A DNA stretch of 64,000 nt, taken from contig CAUQYP010000002.1 in assembly GCA_963522035.1 (NCBI GenBank), forward strand, positions 1 to 64,000, read 5' to 3'. This document shows, in pieces, positions 9,261-17,384 of this stretch (position 1 is its first letter; each line of letters begins with the position of its first letter). Below the pieces are notes generated by a model. That model was given only the letters and a program-made list of their open reading frames with translations, was not told the DNA's origin and made no database searches. The position numbers and the translations under genes are program-made. Source of the stretch: Noviherbaspirillum_A sp963522035 (GTDB lineage: Bacteria; Pseudomonadota; Gammaproteobacteria; Burkholderiales; Burkholderiaceae_D).

Positions 9261-9280
9261 ATGGCGTTCCACCCCCCCCC
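9235..9280 (+). repeat. Paired poly-C tracts (C8 and C9) at the start of a gene
   Basis: CCAC8 at 9232-9242 and CCAC9 at 9269-9280 are followed by similar bases (tcaaccctt and taaccttg). The first tract lies 19 bases upstream of the ATG; the second covers codons 4-7 of the gene at 9261. Confidence 0.8.
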
Positions 9281-9821
9281 TAACCTTGATGAAATTCTGG
9301 GTCTCGTCGCTCAAACAGAAGCAACGGGAACCACCTTGGCCGAATTGGTCATTCAGATCGATATTCAACTAGCAAAAATTGATGAAGCGCTCGGCAAACT
9401 GCAGCCGTGGAAGAGCGGAAAACTGCGAATAAAGTGGTGGAAAAAACGCGGGAAACTCGTACCTTTTGTGGTGAAGTGGGTTTATGTGAGAAGCGGCCTG
9501 TGGCGGGCAGAGCGGGTCAATCTAGAGTCGTTGGTCCTGGTCGTGAAGACATCTCACGAGTGGCGTGCAGACTCACCCGTGGTCAAAGATCTGATGCGTA
9601 TGACCAAGAAACTCCTTGCGCTCCGCACCCGAGCACTGGAGGCTATTCAGCACTTCAAGGCAACCGCGGCTCTCAGCATATCCAACCAGCCGCAACTGGA
9701 ATCCATGAACGCGGACCTCGACGACCTGTTGGTAGCCTTGGAAAACCGAACAGAAGATCTTGACTCTGAACCCGGCCCTTCCTCTGCTGTCTTGCTCGAA
9801 ATGGCTCCTGAAGACGACTGA
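9261..9821 (+). CDS. Hypothetical helical protein with a C9 tract in its first codons
   Basis: A 186-residue protein of unknown function. A basic middle section (LRIKWWKKRGKLVPFVVKWVY, about 54-74) is followed by long charged helices that may form a coiled coil, and by an acidic tail (residues 160-186). Codons 4-7 are His-Pro-Pro-Pro, encoded by CA-C9-T, so the gain or loss of one C would shift the frame at once. No ribosome binding site is evident before ATG 9261. The IS element begins 11 bases after its stop codon. Confidence 0.6.
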   Translation: MAFHPPPNLDEILGLVAQTEATGTTLAELVIQIDIQLAKIDEALGKLQPWKSGKLRIKWWKKRGKLVPFVVKWVYVRSGLWRAERVNLESLVLVVKTSHEWRADSPVVKDLMRMTKKLLALRTRALEAIQHFKATAALSISNQPQLESMNADLDDLLVALENRTEDLDSEPGPSSAVLLEMAPEDD

Positions 9822-9831
9822 CTTCCACTAA

Positions 9832-10713
9832 GAGTATCTAACAAAATGGAATTTTTACTGTCATAGCAACTCGTCGATAATTATCGTGGCGAGGCAATAT
9901 GGCACGCGAACTGGTTGATGATGAACTCTGGGAAATAGTCCAGCCACTGCTTCCGGTCAGGCGGCGGCGGAAGACGCATCCCGGCCGCAAGCCGCTGGAT
10001 GATAGGCGCGTACTGACGGGCATCCTGTTTGTTTTGCAGTCGGGAATTCCTTGGGAAATGCTGCCGCAAGAAATGGGATGCGGCTCCGGCATGACGTGCT
10101 GGCGCCGGGTGCGTGCCTGGCAAAAGGCCGGCGTATGGCGCAAGCTGCACCGCGTGCTGCTGGACAAATTACGTGGCGCCGACAAGCTCGATTTTTCCCG
10201 TGTCGTTGCCGACAGTTCGTCGGTGCGTGCTGTACATGGGGGAAAAAAAGTGGACCGAACCCAACCGATCGCCGCAAGGCGGGCAGCAAGCACCACCTCC
10301 TCGTCGACGCGCAAGGTATCCCGGTCAATGTCATTCTGACCAAGGCCAACCGGCACGACGTCACGCAGCTGTTGCCATTGGTCGATGGCGTCCACCCAAT
10401 TCGAGGAAAGCGCGGGCGGCCATTGAAAAAGCCCAAGTCCGTTCAAGCCGATCGTGCCTACGATAGTCGCGCCCATCGTTTGGCATTGGAGGAACGCGGC
10501 ATTAAGCACCAGATTGCCAAACGCCGAACAGCGCATGGCAGCAATCTTGGCAAGACCAGGTGGGTAGTCGAACGCACTATCGCCTGGTTGCATCAATTCC
10601 GGCGACTGCGCGTACGCTACGATCGACTGCCGTCGATTCATGAAGCATTCCTTCACTTGGGCTGCGCCCTTATTTGTTGGCGCATTTTGAAAAACTCATT
10701 TTGTTAGACGCTC
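9832..10713 (+). mobile_element. IS5-family insertion sequence, IS427-type, apparently intact
   Basis: An 882-bp element with imperfect terminal inverted repeats: left GAGTATCTAACAAAATG, right (reverse complement) GAGCGTCTAACAAAATG. It is flanked by the 3-bp direct repeat TAA (9829-9831 and 10714-10716), matching the TNA target of the IS427 group. It encodes one transposase in two overlapping frames. Confidence 0.9.
9899..10707 (+). CDS. IS5/IS427-family transposase made by -1 frameshifting
   Basis: The first frame (9899-10339) starts MARELVDDELWEIVQPLLP, the N-terminal DUF4096-like DNA-binding part. The second (entered from 10051-10707) carries the DDE catalytic core, with GSKHHLLVDAQGIP, DRAYDS and the ERTIAWLHQFRRLRVRYD end that holds the catalytic Glu. 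A run of seven A at 10243-10249 (GGA-AAA-AAA-G) is positioned for a -1 slip from frame one to frame two and gives one continuous transposase. This is the known mode of expression in the group. Confidence 0.88.
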
Positions 10714-10786
10714 TAAGTCCTTTCCTTCCTCTTTTCCCTTTCACGATCTCCCGGCCGGGTCTGTCTCCCAGACCTGGCAGTCATCC

Positions 10787-12035
10787 TGACCCGTATCAAA
10801 ATGGCCATGACTGGCCGCGCCTCCGAAACTGACTGGCTTGGCTCCTGGCTGGCATGGCGAATGTGACCCGTGTCATAAGGTCCGGGACTGTGCTGACTCC
10901 TGCGGAGTTGGGCCTGCCTCGCTGGGCTGATCGACCGGCGTCCACTCTTCTTTCTTTGCCCGGTGAAGTGACTGTTGACTGGCCGGCGCCATCTGTCCCA
11001 GTGGAATAAGTAAATTGAGAAGAGAGAGATCGAGAGAGAGCGGGGCGGTTCGTTCGCCGGGGGAGTTGCTTCTGCCGGTTGGGAAAGTGGCCGGCTTGCT
11101 TGTCCATGCGGGTCAGTGGGGTGCTGCGCTCCGGGTCTGGGCTACTTGTGCCGCATTACCGTTTGTCGTGATGCCGGTGCAGCCTCGGCTTCTTTTTCAT
11201 CTTGGTCATCTAAGTTGCCTTGCCTACTTGCGCGCGTGGGCGAACGACCGGCCGGTGCAGACTTGCTAACCTGGTCGACCATCCGATCCGGACCTGCCTT
11301 GGCGACCCCGATCCGACTCCTGCCACGAGCGACCGGCCTCCACCCGTCTTACTCCTCGCTCCCGGTTCAACTGCGTTTCACCATCCGCTCAACATCCTGA
11401 CCAGTGTCATAAGGCATGTCCCCAGGGCGGGCCTGCCGCGGCGTCCGGCTCCGGGCTGGTCCTGCTTGTTCCTGAGGCGCGGACAGGCGATCCAAATGAT
11501 GAAAGCGAGGTCAGGCCCGTCTCTTGTCCGTCGCGCGGCACCATCTTTCCTTTGATCGGTCAGTCGGGTCGGCACTTGTCCATGCGCGGAAACAGGGTGG
11601 GGCGATGCTTTGGCACATGGCGGAACTTGGCTGGCGCTGCTGTCCCCGGTCCCCATCCCCGGCCCTATGCCTCCGCGGCTCCTTCCTTTTTCTTCTTACT
11701 CTTTTCCCTCTGCCCAACCCAATCGCCCGGCCGCCCGACTATCCTCCCGCACAACTATCCTGCCGCCCGACCGCGCCGCCTACCGGACCGGCCAGTCCCC
11801 GGTCTCTCCCGATGCAGGGTGTCCCCCGGACTCGGTACCAAGTCGGCCCCGATCAACGGCGCCCCTTCCTCCGTCGCTCATCAGGTTCAACTACGTTTCA
11901 CCTGCGCTACCCAGCTGACCAGTGTCATAAGGGCGTGGCCCCTGGACTGGCCCGGCGAACAGCGGCGCTTCCTCGATCGCTCACCAGGTTCAACTGCGTT
12001 TCACCTGCGCTGACTGTCTGACCAGTGACAAAAGG
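10787..12035 (+). repeat. Direct repeat family 1: GTTCAACTGCGTTTCACC ... TGACCAGTGTCATAAGG
   Basis: Three long copies of 49-51 bp lie at 11364-11414, 11884-11932 and 11987-12035. Each starts GGTTCAACTRCGTTTCACC and ends TGACCAGTGTCATAAGG or a close variant. Two further copies of the right half only are at 10787-10804 and 10864-10880. The right half contains the dyad TGAC-N4-GTCA, intact in the copies at 10864, 11398 and 11916. The long copies also share flanking cttcctc-rich sequence upstream. Confidence 0.8.
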
Positions 12036-12327
12036 TCCGGTCTGCCTCCTTCTACCGATCAACGCGGACCGCTCTCTTTTTCACCCGGCGCAAGCATGGC
12101 CCCGCTTGCCCCTGCTTCCTTTGTTCGGTATGCCTTTGGCTCTGGCCAGTCCGTGCCTGGCTTCTTTTCAACAGCGGATGGGGGAAGGCGTCACTCCGAA
12201 TGATCTTTGTTCAGGAGCGAAAAGCGGTCCATTTGCGCTGCGGTCCCAGGCTCCGCCATTGGTAGGGAAATACGGCGACCCCATGAATCGACCGGCATGG
12301 TTGGTGGGAGGCTGCGGCATGGGCGGG

Positions 12328-12585
12328 CTGTGTGAACACGATGGTCCTGAATCGTGGACGGGAGGTTGCTCATTTCTTGCAGCATGGGCGAGCCGTTTGA
12401 ACATGAGGGCAGGGACTGGCTGTGTGAACACGATGGTCCTGAATCCTGGACGGGCTGTGTGAACACGATGGCTGTAACTGGCGCTTCCTCTCTGCTTGCC
12501 TCCTGGCCGAGCCTTTTGAACACAATGGCTGGGACGGGCAATGGCTCCTGCTCTTGCACTTGGCCGAGGCGTTTGAACATGAGGG
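12328..12585 (+). repeat. Direct repeat family 2: iteron-like 17-mers with TGAACAYRAKGG core
   Basis: Six copies start at 12328, 12393, 12420, 12455, 12512 and 12569. Three are identical (CTGTGTGAACACGATGG); the others are CCGTTTGAACATGAGGG, CCTTTTGAACACAATGG and GCGTTTGAACATGAGGG. All point the same way within 258 bp. Two of the identical copies (12328 and 12420) also share the following TCCTGAATC. Confidence 0.85.
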
Positions 12586-12788
12586 TCTTCCGCGTAGCGA
12601 GGAATCCTGATCGGAACGTTGCTTGCTCTGCTTCTATGGTTCTGGCTGCGGCTCTTATCAACCGCTAATGCTCCCACCCGACCGGACAACGGGAATGACT
12701 CGGGGCCGGTTTGCTTTCCTTTACGCGCCCGGAATGCGTCCTTGGTTGGATGCCTCTGCCTGGGGTCGTGGTTTACGCTTCCCGCCCG

Positions 12789-13060
12789 GCATAAATGCTT
12801 GTGCCGCCACCTTCTGTATAGCCCCCGTCAGCAGCATAAATACTTGTGTCGGCGGCACCGGTATACATGCTTCTCCCTATGCATAAATCGTTGTGCATCG
12901 GCTTCGGCTGACTGACACATCAGCCATTCCCAAGAGCCGCCTTTATACCTCGACCCATGCATAAACTGTTGTGCATTAATACAACGCCGCATAACACGTA
13001 AAGCGAATAACAGTTGATGTATAGAAATACAGGTGGTATAGTAGGCACAAATGGTTGTGC
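12789..13060 (+). repeat. Repeat family 3: GCAYAAAYNNTTGTGY dyads leading into the helicase promoter
   Basis: Five 16-bp copies start at 12789, 12834, 12881, 12959 and 13045. Each is an imperfect palindrome (GCATAA / TTGTGC); the last (GCACAA-atgg-TTGTGC) is perfect and overlaps the expected transcription start of the helicase operon. The spacings are 45, 47, 78 and 86 bases. They could be operators for a repressor or iterons for an initiator. Confidence 0.85.
13014..13042 (+). promoter_or_regulatory. Sigma-70-type promoter of the helicase operon
   Basis: TTGATG (13014-13019), a 17-base spacer and TATAGT (13037-13042). A perfect family-3 dyad at 13045-13060 covers the predicted start site, so the operon is probably repressed by whatever binds that dyad. 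Confidence 0.75.
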
Positions 13061-13170
13061 TGCTTGCTCAGGCTTGGCGGCATCGCCAGCGACCGTGATC
13101 CCCGACCGAATCCCGATGCGGGGGGACTGAACAAGTACAGGCCTTATAAGCAAGGCGAGGAAAGACAAGC

Positions 13171-14952
13171 ATGGAAGAAAGCATCATCACCCTGACGACC
13201 GAACAGCGCGGCATCGTCAAGAGCAACGCCCCTTATCTGGTTGTCGAAGCGTTCGCGGGCGCCAGCAAAACGTTCACGCTGGTGCAGTACGCACTGGCGC
13301 GGCCTTACGAAAAAATGCTGTACGTCGCTTTCAACAAGTCGATCCAAATGGAAGCTCAGTCCAAGTTCCCGCCCAACGTCCAGTGCAAGACCACCCATGC
13401 GCTGGCGTTCCCGTACACCGGCCGCCTGTATGCGCACAAGACCGGCATGCTGCGACCCAACGACGTCATGCGCTTTTTCGGCATTCCGGTTCTGGATGCG
13501 ACTTACCTTGTGAGCACGATCGAACGCTTCATTGCGTCGGCCGACAGGACGATCCTGGCAGATCATTTGCCGCCCGAGGTGCCAGCCGCCTATCGCGACC
13601 TGGCGCTGGAGAAGGCGATCCAACTCTGGGAAGAAGTCAAGAACGTGGACAACAAGGTTCTGCGCATGCCGCATGACGGCTACCTCAAACTGTTCCAGCT
13701 CTCCAACCCTGACCTGTCAGCGAAATATCAGGTCATCCTGTTTGACGAATTCCAGGATGCCAATCCCTGTACGGCTGCGATCTATGTCAATCAGCGGTGC
13801 AAGAAGGTGCTGGTAGGCGACCGTCACCAGTCGATCTATGGCTTTCGCCACGCGATGCATGCGTTTGAAATGATCGAGGGAGAACCCGAGCGCCATTCCC
13901 TGACCCACAGCTTCCGCTTCGGCCGCGGCGTTGCCAATGTATCGAACCACCTCCTGAAATGCTTCAAGAACGAACAGCGCAGCATCATCGGCTGCGGCGT
14001 GGCTGAACTGACCCATGCGCGCGCAGACCGCACCCGCCAGTACGCCATTATCTGCCGCACGAACGCCCGGGTATTTGCCAACGCAGTTGGCCTGCTCAAT
14101 ACCAAGAAGGTTCATTTTGTCGGCGGCATCGACACTTACCCGCTGGGCAAGCTGCTCGATGTTTTCCAGATCTGGAACAATACGCATGGCGAGATCACTG
14201 ATCCGTTCTTCCGCGCCTTTGCGAATTTTGATGAACTGGAAGCGTACGCCCATGCCGTGGATGATAAGGAAATCATGTCGCTGATGGGCGCCGTGAAGGA
14301 CTACGGCCACAACCTGCCGGGCCTGGTCGCCAATGTGCGGGCACAGAACTGCGCCAGCCGGGACGAGGCCGATGTGCTGGTGATGACGGTCCACCGGGCA
14401 AAAGGGCTGGAATTCGATCAGGTCGTGCTGGAGGACGACTTCGAGGAACTGCTGGACGAGCATAGCCAGATCCGCGACATGAAGGGCGATGAAATGGAGC
14501 AGGAGGTCAATATGCTGTATGTCGGCATGACCCGCGCCATTACCGCGCTGGAAATGAATCAGAACATGCAAACCTTCCTTGCCGTATGGAAAGCGCAGCT
14601 TTCAGGACAACCGTTCCAAGTTGGAACGCCTGCACCTGCAGGAACCCCGCCTGTGGCGCTCAAGGAGGCCGATCAGGTCATCCAGGTGGCAAAAGCCGGT
14701 ATACCAGCAGCGGCGGCTGTTTCTGCGGCCCCGGACCCACACTTTGTCAGGGAGACCGCCATCGAGAAGTTCATCGTCCTCACTGGCCGGTTCGATGTGC
14801 ATGAAATTGCCCGCAAGCTGGGTGTGCCGGTGGACGAGATCGTTGCCAGTGCCGTCAAGATGATCCTCGAGGCACGGTTGGGCCTTCACTTCTGGGAAAA
14901 GAACCCCGTTGTGATGGGCGCATTCCAGGCACATTTCAGGACAAAAAAATAA
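13171..14952 (+). CDS. UvrD/Rep-like superfamily I DNA helicase
   Basis: A 593-residue ATP-dependent helicase. Motif I is AFAGASKT (about residue 28), with Ser where most relatives have Thr-Gly or Thr. Motif II is LFDEFQDAN, motif III VGDRHQSIYGFRHAM, motif V VMTVHRAKGLEFD and motif VI LYVGMTRA. The length is short for UvrD, and accessory 1B/2B domains look reduced, as in FBH1-like or phage-type helicases. The last 110 residues are an extra domain of unknown role. It is the first gene of an operon: its stop codon TAA overlaps the next ATG by one base. Its operator-like promoter sits at the edge of the repeat block, so a role in plasmid replication is possible (inference). Confidence 0.88.
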   Translation: MEESIITLTTEQRGIVKSNAPYLVVEAFAGASKTFTLVQYALARPYEKMLYVAFNKSIQMEAQSKFPPNVQCKTTHALAFPYTGRLYAHKTGMLRPNDVMRFFGIPVLDATYLVSTIERFIASADRTILADHLPPEVPAAYRDLALEKAIQLWEEVKNVDNKVLRMPHDGYLKLFQLSNPDLSAKYQVILFDEFQDANPCTAAIYVNQRCKKVLVGDRHQSIYGFRHAMHAFEMIEGEPERHSLTHSFRFGRGVANVSNHLLKCFKNEQRSIIGCGVAELTHARADRTRQYAIICRTNARVFANAVGLLNTKKVHFVGGIDTYPLGKLLDVFQIWNNTHGEITDPFFRAFANFDELEAYAHAVDDKEIMSLMGAVKDYGHNLPGLVANVRAQNCASRDEADVLVMTVHRAKGLEFDQVVLEDDFEELLDEHSQIRDMKGDEMEQEVNMLYVGMTRAITALEMNQNMQTFLAVWKAQLSGQPFQVGTPAPAGTPPVALKEADQVIQVAKAGIPAAAAVSAAPDPHFVRETAIEKFIVLTGRFDVHEIARKLGVPVDEIVASAVKMILEARLGLHFWEKNPVVMGAFQAHFRTKK

Positions 14953-15296
14953 TGGCAAAGGATGATTTCGTCCGGATTGTCTACCCCAAGACGGTCGACG
15001 GCCGGAAGAAACGCACCTCGATCTCGGTCGACCCGGACCTGTACCACGTCTTCACGCTTATACGCGGATCAGTACCCGCCGCCCGCGCCCAGTTGCGAAC
15101 CTGGGCCATCGATGTGGAAGTCCAGCGCACCGAGGAACTGGCGCGCATCGGCGCATCCCGTCTGGTTGGCCGCCGCGTCATGGCCGAGATCCGCACGCTC
15201 GTCGAACGAGGATTGAAAGTGACCCACCCCCATGAGCCGAAAGAAGCCCTCTCGCGCCCGGTGAAACAAGTATCGCGGCGGGACGGCAGTCAATGA
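14952..15296 (+). CDS. Small basic hypothetical protein, second gene of helicase operon
   Basis: A 114-residue basic protein. ATG 14952 shares one base with the helicase stop codon, so translation is coupled. The N-terminal stretch (VDGRKKRTSISVDPDLYHVF, about 16-35) has the look of a ribbon-helix-helix strand and first helix, the rest being arginine-rich helices. A DNA-binding role, perhaps operon autoregulation through the upstream dyads, is a guess from these traits. Confidence 0.65.
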   Translation: MAKDDFVRIVYPKTVDGRKKRTSISVDPDLYHVFTLIRGSVPAARAQLRTWAIDVEVQRTEELARIGASRLVGRRVMAEIRTLVERGLKVTHPHEPKEALSRPVKQVSRRDGSQ

Positions 15297-15517
15297 GTCC
15301 ATGGCGAACCCTGAACCTTGTCGTATTGGGCGTAGCGACCGCCGGCGTGATCTGGCTGGCCAGGCACCACCAGTGGCTCTATGCGGGGTTGCTGGCGCTG
15401 GCAGCCTTTATCGGCTGGCCACTGGTGTTCGTCTGGTTTTTCGGACAGCACATCACCTTGCCGCGCCTGTCACCGGACTCAGGACAAGAAGCACCGAACA
15501 AGGAGAAAAAAAAGTGA
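15293..15517 (+). CDS. Small two-span membrane protein
   Basis: A 74-residue protein with two hydrophobic segments (about residues 6-24 and 28-52) and a basic C-terminal tail (NKEKKK). Its ATG overlaps the preceding stop codon (ATGA) and its stop overlaps the next GTG, so it is embedded in the helicase operon. Function unknown. Confidence 0.65.
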   Translation: MSPWRTLNLVVLGVATAGVIWLARHHQWLYAGLLALAAFIGWPLVFVWFFGQHITLPRLSPDSGQEAPNKEKKK

Positions 15518-15759
15518 AAGCAACTCTCAGAACCATGCTGGCGCAGAAGACGGCGCTGACGAAATGGAGTCTGCATAGCCTGAACGCCGGGATGACCGTC
15601 CTGTCGCTCATCCCCTTTGCCCCCCAAAGTCTGCAGGCCTGGCGTATGCCGCTGGTTTCAGGCAGTTCCCTGGCCATGCTCGGCGGCGCCGCCGGCATGG
15701 CGATCGCATACAGACGGGCAAAACGATTTACCAATGAAGCGAATTACATACACACCTAA
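15514..15759 (+). CDS. Small membrane protein with GTG start
   Basis: An 81-residue protein starting at GTG 15514, which overlaps the upstream stop codon (GTGA) and follows AGGAG at 15501-15505. A hydrophobic hairpin covers about residues 24-66 and the ends are basic. It is the last clear member of the helicase operon. No function is recognisable; pairing with the neighbouring two-span protein is possible. Confidence 0.6.
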   Translation: MKATLRTMLAQKTALTKWSLHSLNAGMTVLSLIPFAPQSLQAWRMPLVSGSSLAMLGGAAGMAIAYRRAKRFTNEANYIHT

Positions 15760-15775
15760 TCAAAGGATATTACCC

Positions 15776-16054
15776 ATGAAACTGTCCCAAACGTTTGCCG
15801 CACTGATCTGCGCTGGCCTATCGCTGGCAAGCGCCTCCGCCCTGGCTGCCATGTCCAATGAAGAATTCGTGCAGCAAGAAATGAAGTTCGAAAAGCAGCT
15901 GCAGGCCGACCCCAAATTCAAGACCGAGACCGGCGAATTCTGCAAGCGGCTCGGAACCGCCCGGTTGGAAGAGGAGCCGAAGTGTGTGGCGCTCAGGAAT
16001 GCCAGTATAGACAGCGTTTATGGAAATTTGAACTCCAAACGCCTGAGCAAATAA
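15776..16054 (+). CDS. Small exported protein with two cysteines
   Basis: A 92-residue protein with a clear signal peptide (residues 1-25, cleavage after ALA). The mature part is charged, with two cysteines (EFCKRL and PKCVAL) that could form a disulfide in the periplasm. The pattern of a short exported protein with a Cys pair is reminiscent of EexN-type entry-exclusion proteins, but the similarity is too weak to assign. It lies 16 bases after the preceding gene. Confidence 0.65.
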   Translation: MKLSQTFAALICAGLSLASASALAAMSNEEFVQQEMKFEKQLQADPKFKTETGEFCKRLGTARLEEEPKCVALRNASIDSVYGNLNSKRLSK

Positions 16055-16059
16055 TTCAT

Positions 16060-16164
16060 TTGGATTGTGCAATCCAATCCAGTCATGCGTTCTTCCAATA
16101 CGTATTGATCTGTCTGACAAAGCATGCAAGAGGATAGGGCAGCGATTGGATTGCGCAATCCAAT
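16060..16164. promoter_or_regulatory. Cluster of perfect palindromes, operator-like
   Basis: TTGGATTG-TG-CAATCCAA at 16060-16077, CAATACGTATTG at 16096-16107 and the 20-bp perfect palindrome ATTGGATTGCGCAATCCAAT at 16145-16164. The first and third share the half-site GGATTG; neither is followed by a T-run, so they are not terminators. The same half-site recurs in an inverted repeat at 23454-23485. Confidence 0.6.
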
Positions 16165-16194
16165 TATGCTGATGTTCCTTGCAGCAGATGAAAG

Positions 16195-16220
16195 GCCCCG
16201 CAAACGTCGGGGCTTTTTTT
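16195..16220 (+). terminator. Intrinsic terminator
   Basis: GCCCCG-caaacgt-CGGGGC followed by seven T; it ends the helicase-operon transcript. Confidence 0.88.
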
Positions 16221-16266
16221 CGACGCAAGGTCCAGCGGAAGAAAAGTCCAACGGGAAACATTTTTC

Positions 16267-16319
16267 TTGCTCCTTTAAAATTCATTAAGTATTATGTGCT
16301 CTTGTTATAGCGCAAGAGC
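16267..16319 (+). promoter_or_regulatory. Promoter with dyad at the start site
   Basis: TTGCTC (16267-16272), a 17-base spacer and TATTAT (16290-16295). The inverted repeat GCTCTTG-N8-CAAGAGC (16298-16319) covers the predicted start and may be an operator. Confidence 0.55.
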
Positions 16320-16375
16320 GCTATGTCTATATCGAGCTCATTCATCGTGCAGATAGAGCTTAATTTGTAGGAGTC

Positions 16376-16618
16376 ATGAGCATAAATACAAGCAAATTAT
16401 TTCAGGTGTGTCTTGGCCAGACCTGGAAAGAGCAGAACCCGAAACAGGGCTTGCGTGTTTGCGTCGTCGAAAAGATCCAGTGCGGTCAGGTTCTCCTGCG
16501 CATCGTGTTTGATGAAGGACACATCAGCTCTTGCGAAACTAGCGTGCCGTTGAAGTCACTGATGGATCAACAAGACCACTGGCAATTCATCAGCGAGCCA
16601 CGTCATTTACTCCAGTAA
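16376..16618 (+). CDS. Small hypothetical protein
   Basis: An 80-residue cytoplasmic protein starting at ATG 16376, eight bases after GTAGGAG. It has alternating beta-strand-like sequence (VCVVEKIQCGQVLLRIVFDEGH) and no motif I recognise. It has its own promoter with a dyad at the start site, so it is probably regulated separately from its neighbours. Confidence 0.6.
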   Translation: MSINTSKLFQVCLGQTWKEQNPKQGLRVCVVEKIQCGQVLLRIVFDEGHISSCETSVPLKSLMDQQDHWQFISEPRHLLQ

Positions 16619-16675
16619 TACCCGTAGAACCTCACCTTTTCATTCACTGATATTTCATCCTTTCAAAGGACTCCC

Positions 16676-17224
16676 ATGCATTACCGTCTCCTCGTTCCTC
16701 TCATCGCTGCCATGGGCCTCGCCGGATGCGCTACTACCCTGCAGGATGTCAACCAGGGCCTGACCGGGCTGAACAACACGCTGGCGGCAGTATCAGGCAC
16801 ACCGATAGCCACGCCGCAACCCCGCCCCATCTTCAATGCCCCGCAGCTAACAGCGCAACAGCAGGCGAGCCTCTTGCAGGCACTGCAAGGCCAACAAGGT
16901 GACAAGCGGGTCGGTCAATCTGTACGCGAAGCCACGCCAACGATCAGGGCAGTGCTTGAAAAACGCGCCTGCAACTCCTCGGCCGGCTCGCGGGTCTTCA
17001 CAGCGCCTGGCCGGGAATTTGCAAGCCTGCTGCCCATGGCATACACCCCGTACCACAACAAAGCGGCATGCCTGAGCGTGGCGCGGATCCATGGCTGGAA
17101 AATGCAAGCCTTGAACGCACTGTCTTTCGAAGTCGTCTACCTTGCCGATGACAGCGGCGAAACCGTCAAGGCAGATCATGAAGTCGTCAAGCAACCCGAC
17201 GGCGCGTGGCTCTTCAGTCGCTAA
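16676..17224 (+). CDS. Exported lipoprotein of unknown function
   Basis: A 182-residue protein with a lipoprotein signal peptide: hydrophobic core at 5-15 and lipobox LAGC with Cys18, so the mature form should be anchored in the outer or inner membrane. A Gln/Ala-rich helical linker (about 60-80) precedes a C-terminal beta-rich domain with Cys residues. It lies 58 bases after the previous gene, and no operon partner is obvious. Confidence 0.72.
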   Translation: MHYRLLVPLIAAMGLAGCATTLQDVNQGLTGLNNTLAAVSGTPIATPQPRPIFNAPQLTAQQQASLLQALQGQQGDKRVGQSVREATPTIRAVLEKRACNSSAGSRVFTAPGREFASLLPMAYTPYHNKAACLSVARIHGWKMQALNALSFEVVYLADDSGETVKADHEVVKQPDGAWLFSR

Positions 17225-17317
17225 CTTTCTCAGTTCATCGTTGCGCCAGAACATCCGGCCTTCATCGAAGGCCGAGCACCTCCCGCAGACTATATTTCCC
17301 AAAAGATACAATATTCC

Positions 17318-17346
17318 TTGATTCATAGAAATACGTCCCGTATTAT
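17318..17346 (+). promoter_or_regulatory. Sigma-70 promoter of rdgC
   Basis: TTGATT (17318-17323), a 17-base spacer and TATTAT (17341-17346), 38 bases before the start codon. Confidence 0.75.
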
Positions 17347-17384
17347 GGCATCCTGTTATGTATCTTTAACGCAAGGGAGCTAGC

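Larger units (their letters stand above)
10717..13013. other. Gene-free repeat-rich block, candidate origin or partition locus
   Basis: About 2.3 kb without a credible gene. Open frames exist but overlap on all strands, are Pro/Arg/Ser-rich and lack ribosome binding sites. The plus strand is rich in C and T between 11.2 and 12.2 kb. Three families of short repeats fill the block (listed separately). Such iteron-like arrays beside a helicase gene and near a parM-like operon suggest a replication or segregation region, although no initiator gene is recognisable in the window. Confidence 0.5.

Noticed and set aside
12328..12585. CRISPR-like array
   Set aside because: The repeats are 17 bp and degenerate, with spacings from 27 to 65 bases, and no cas gene is present. 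Iteron-like repeats explain them better.
10796..12915. Many overlapping open frames of 60-170 codons between the IS element and the helicase
   Set aside because: They overlap on both strands, are Pro/Arg/Ser-rich, lack ribosome binding sites and cross the direct repeats.
16195..16220. The palindromes at 16060-16164 as part of one large terminator
   Set aside because: Only this separate hairpin is followed by a T-run; the others have none and share a half-site with a regulatory region at 23454.
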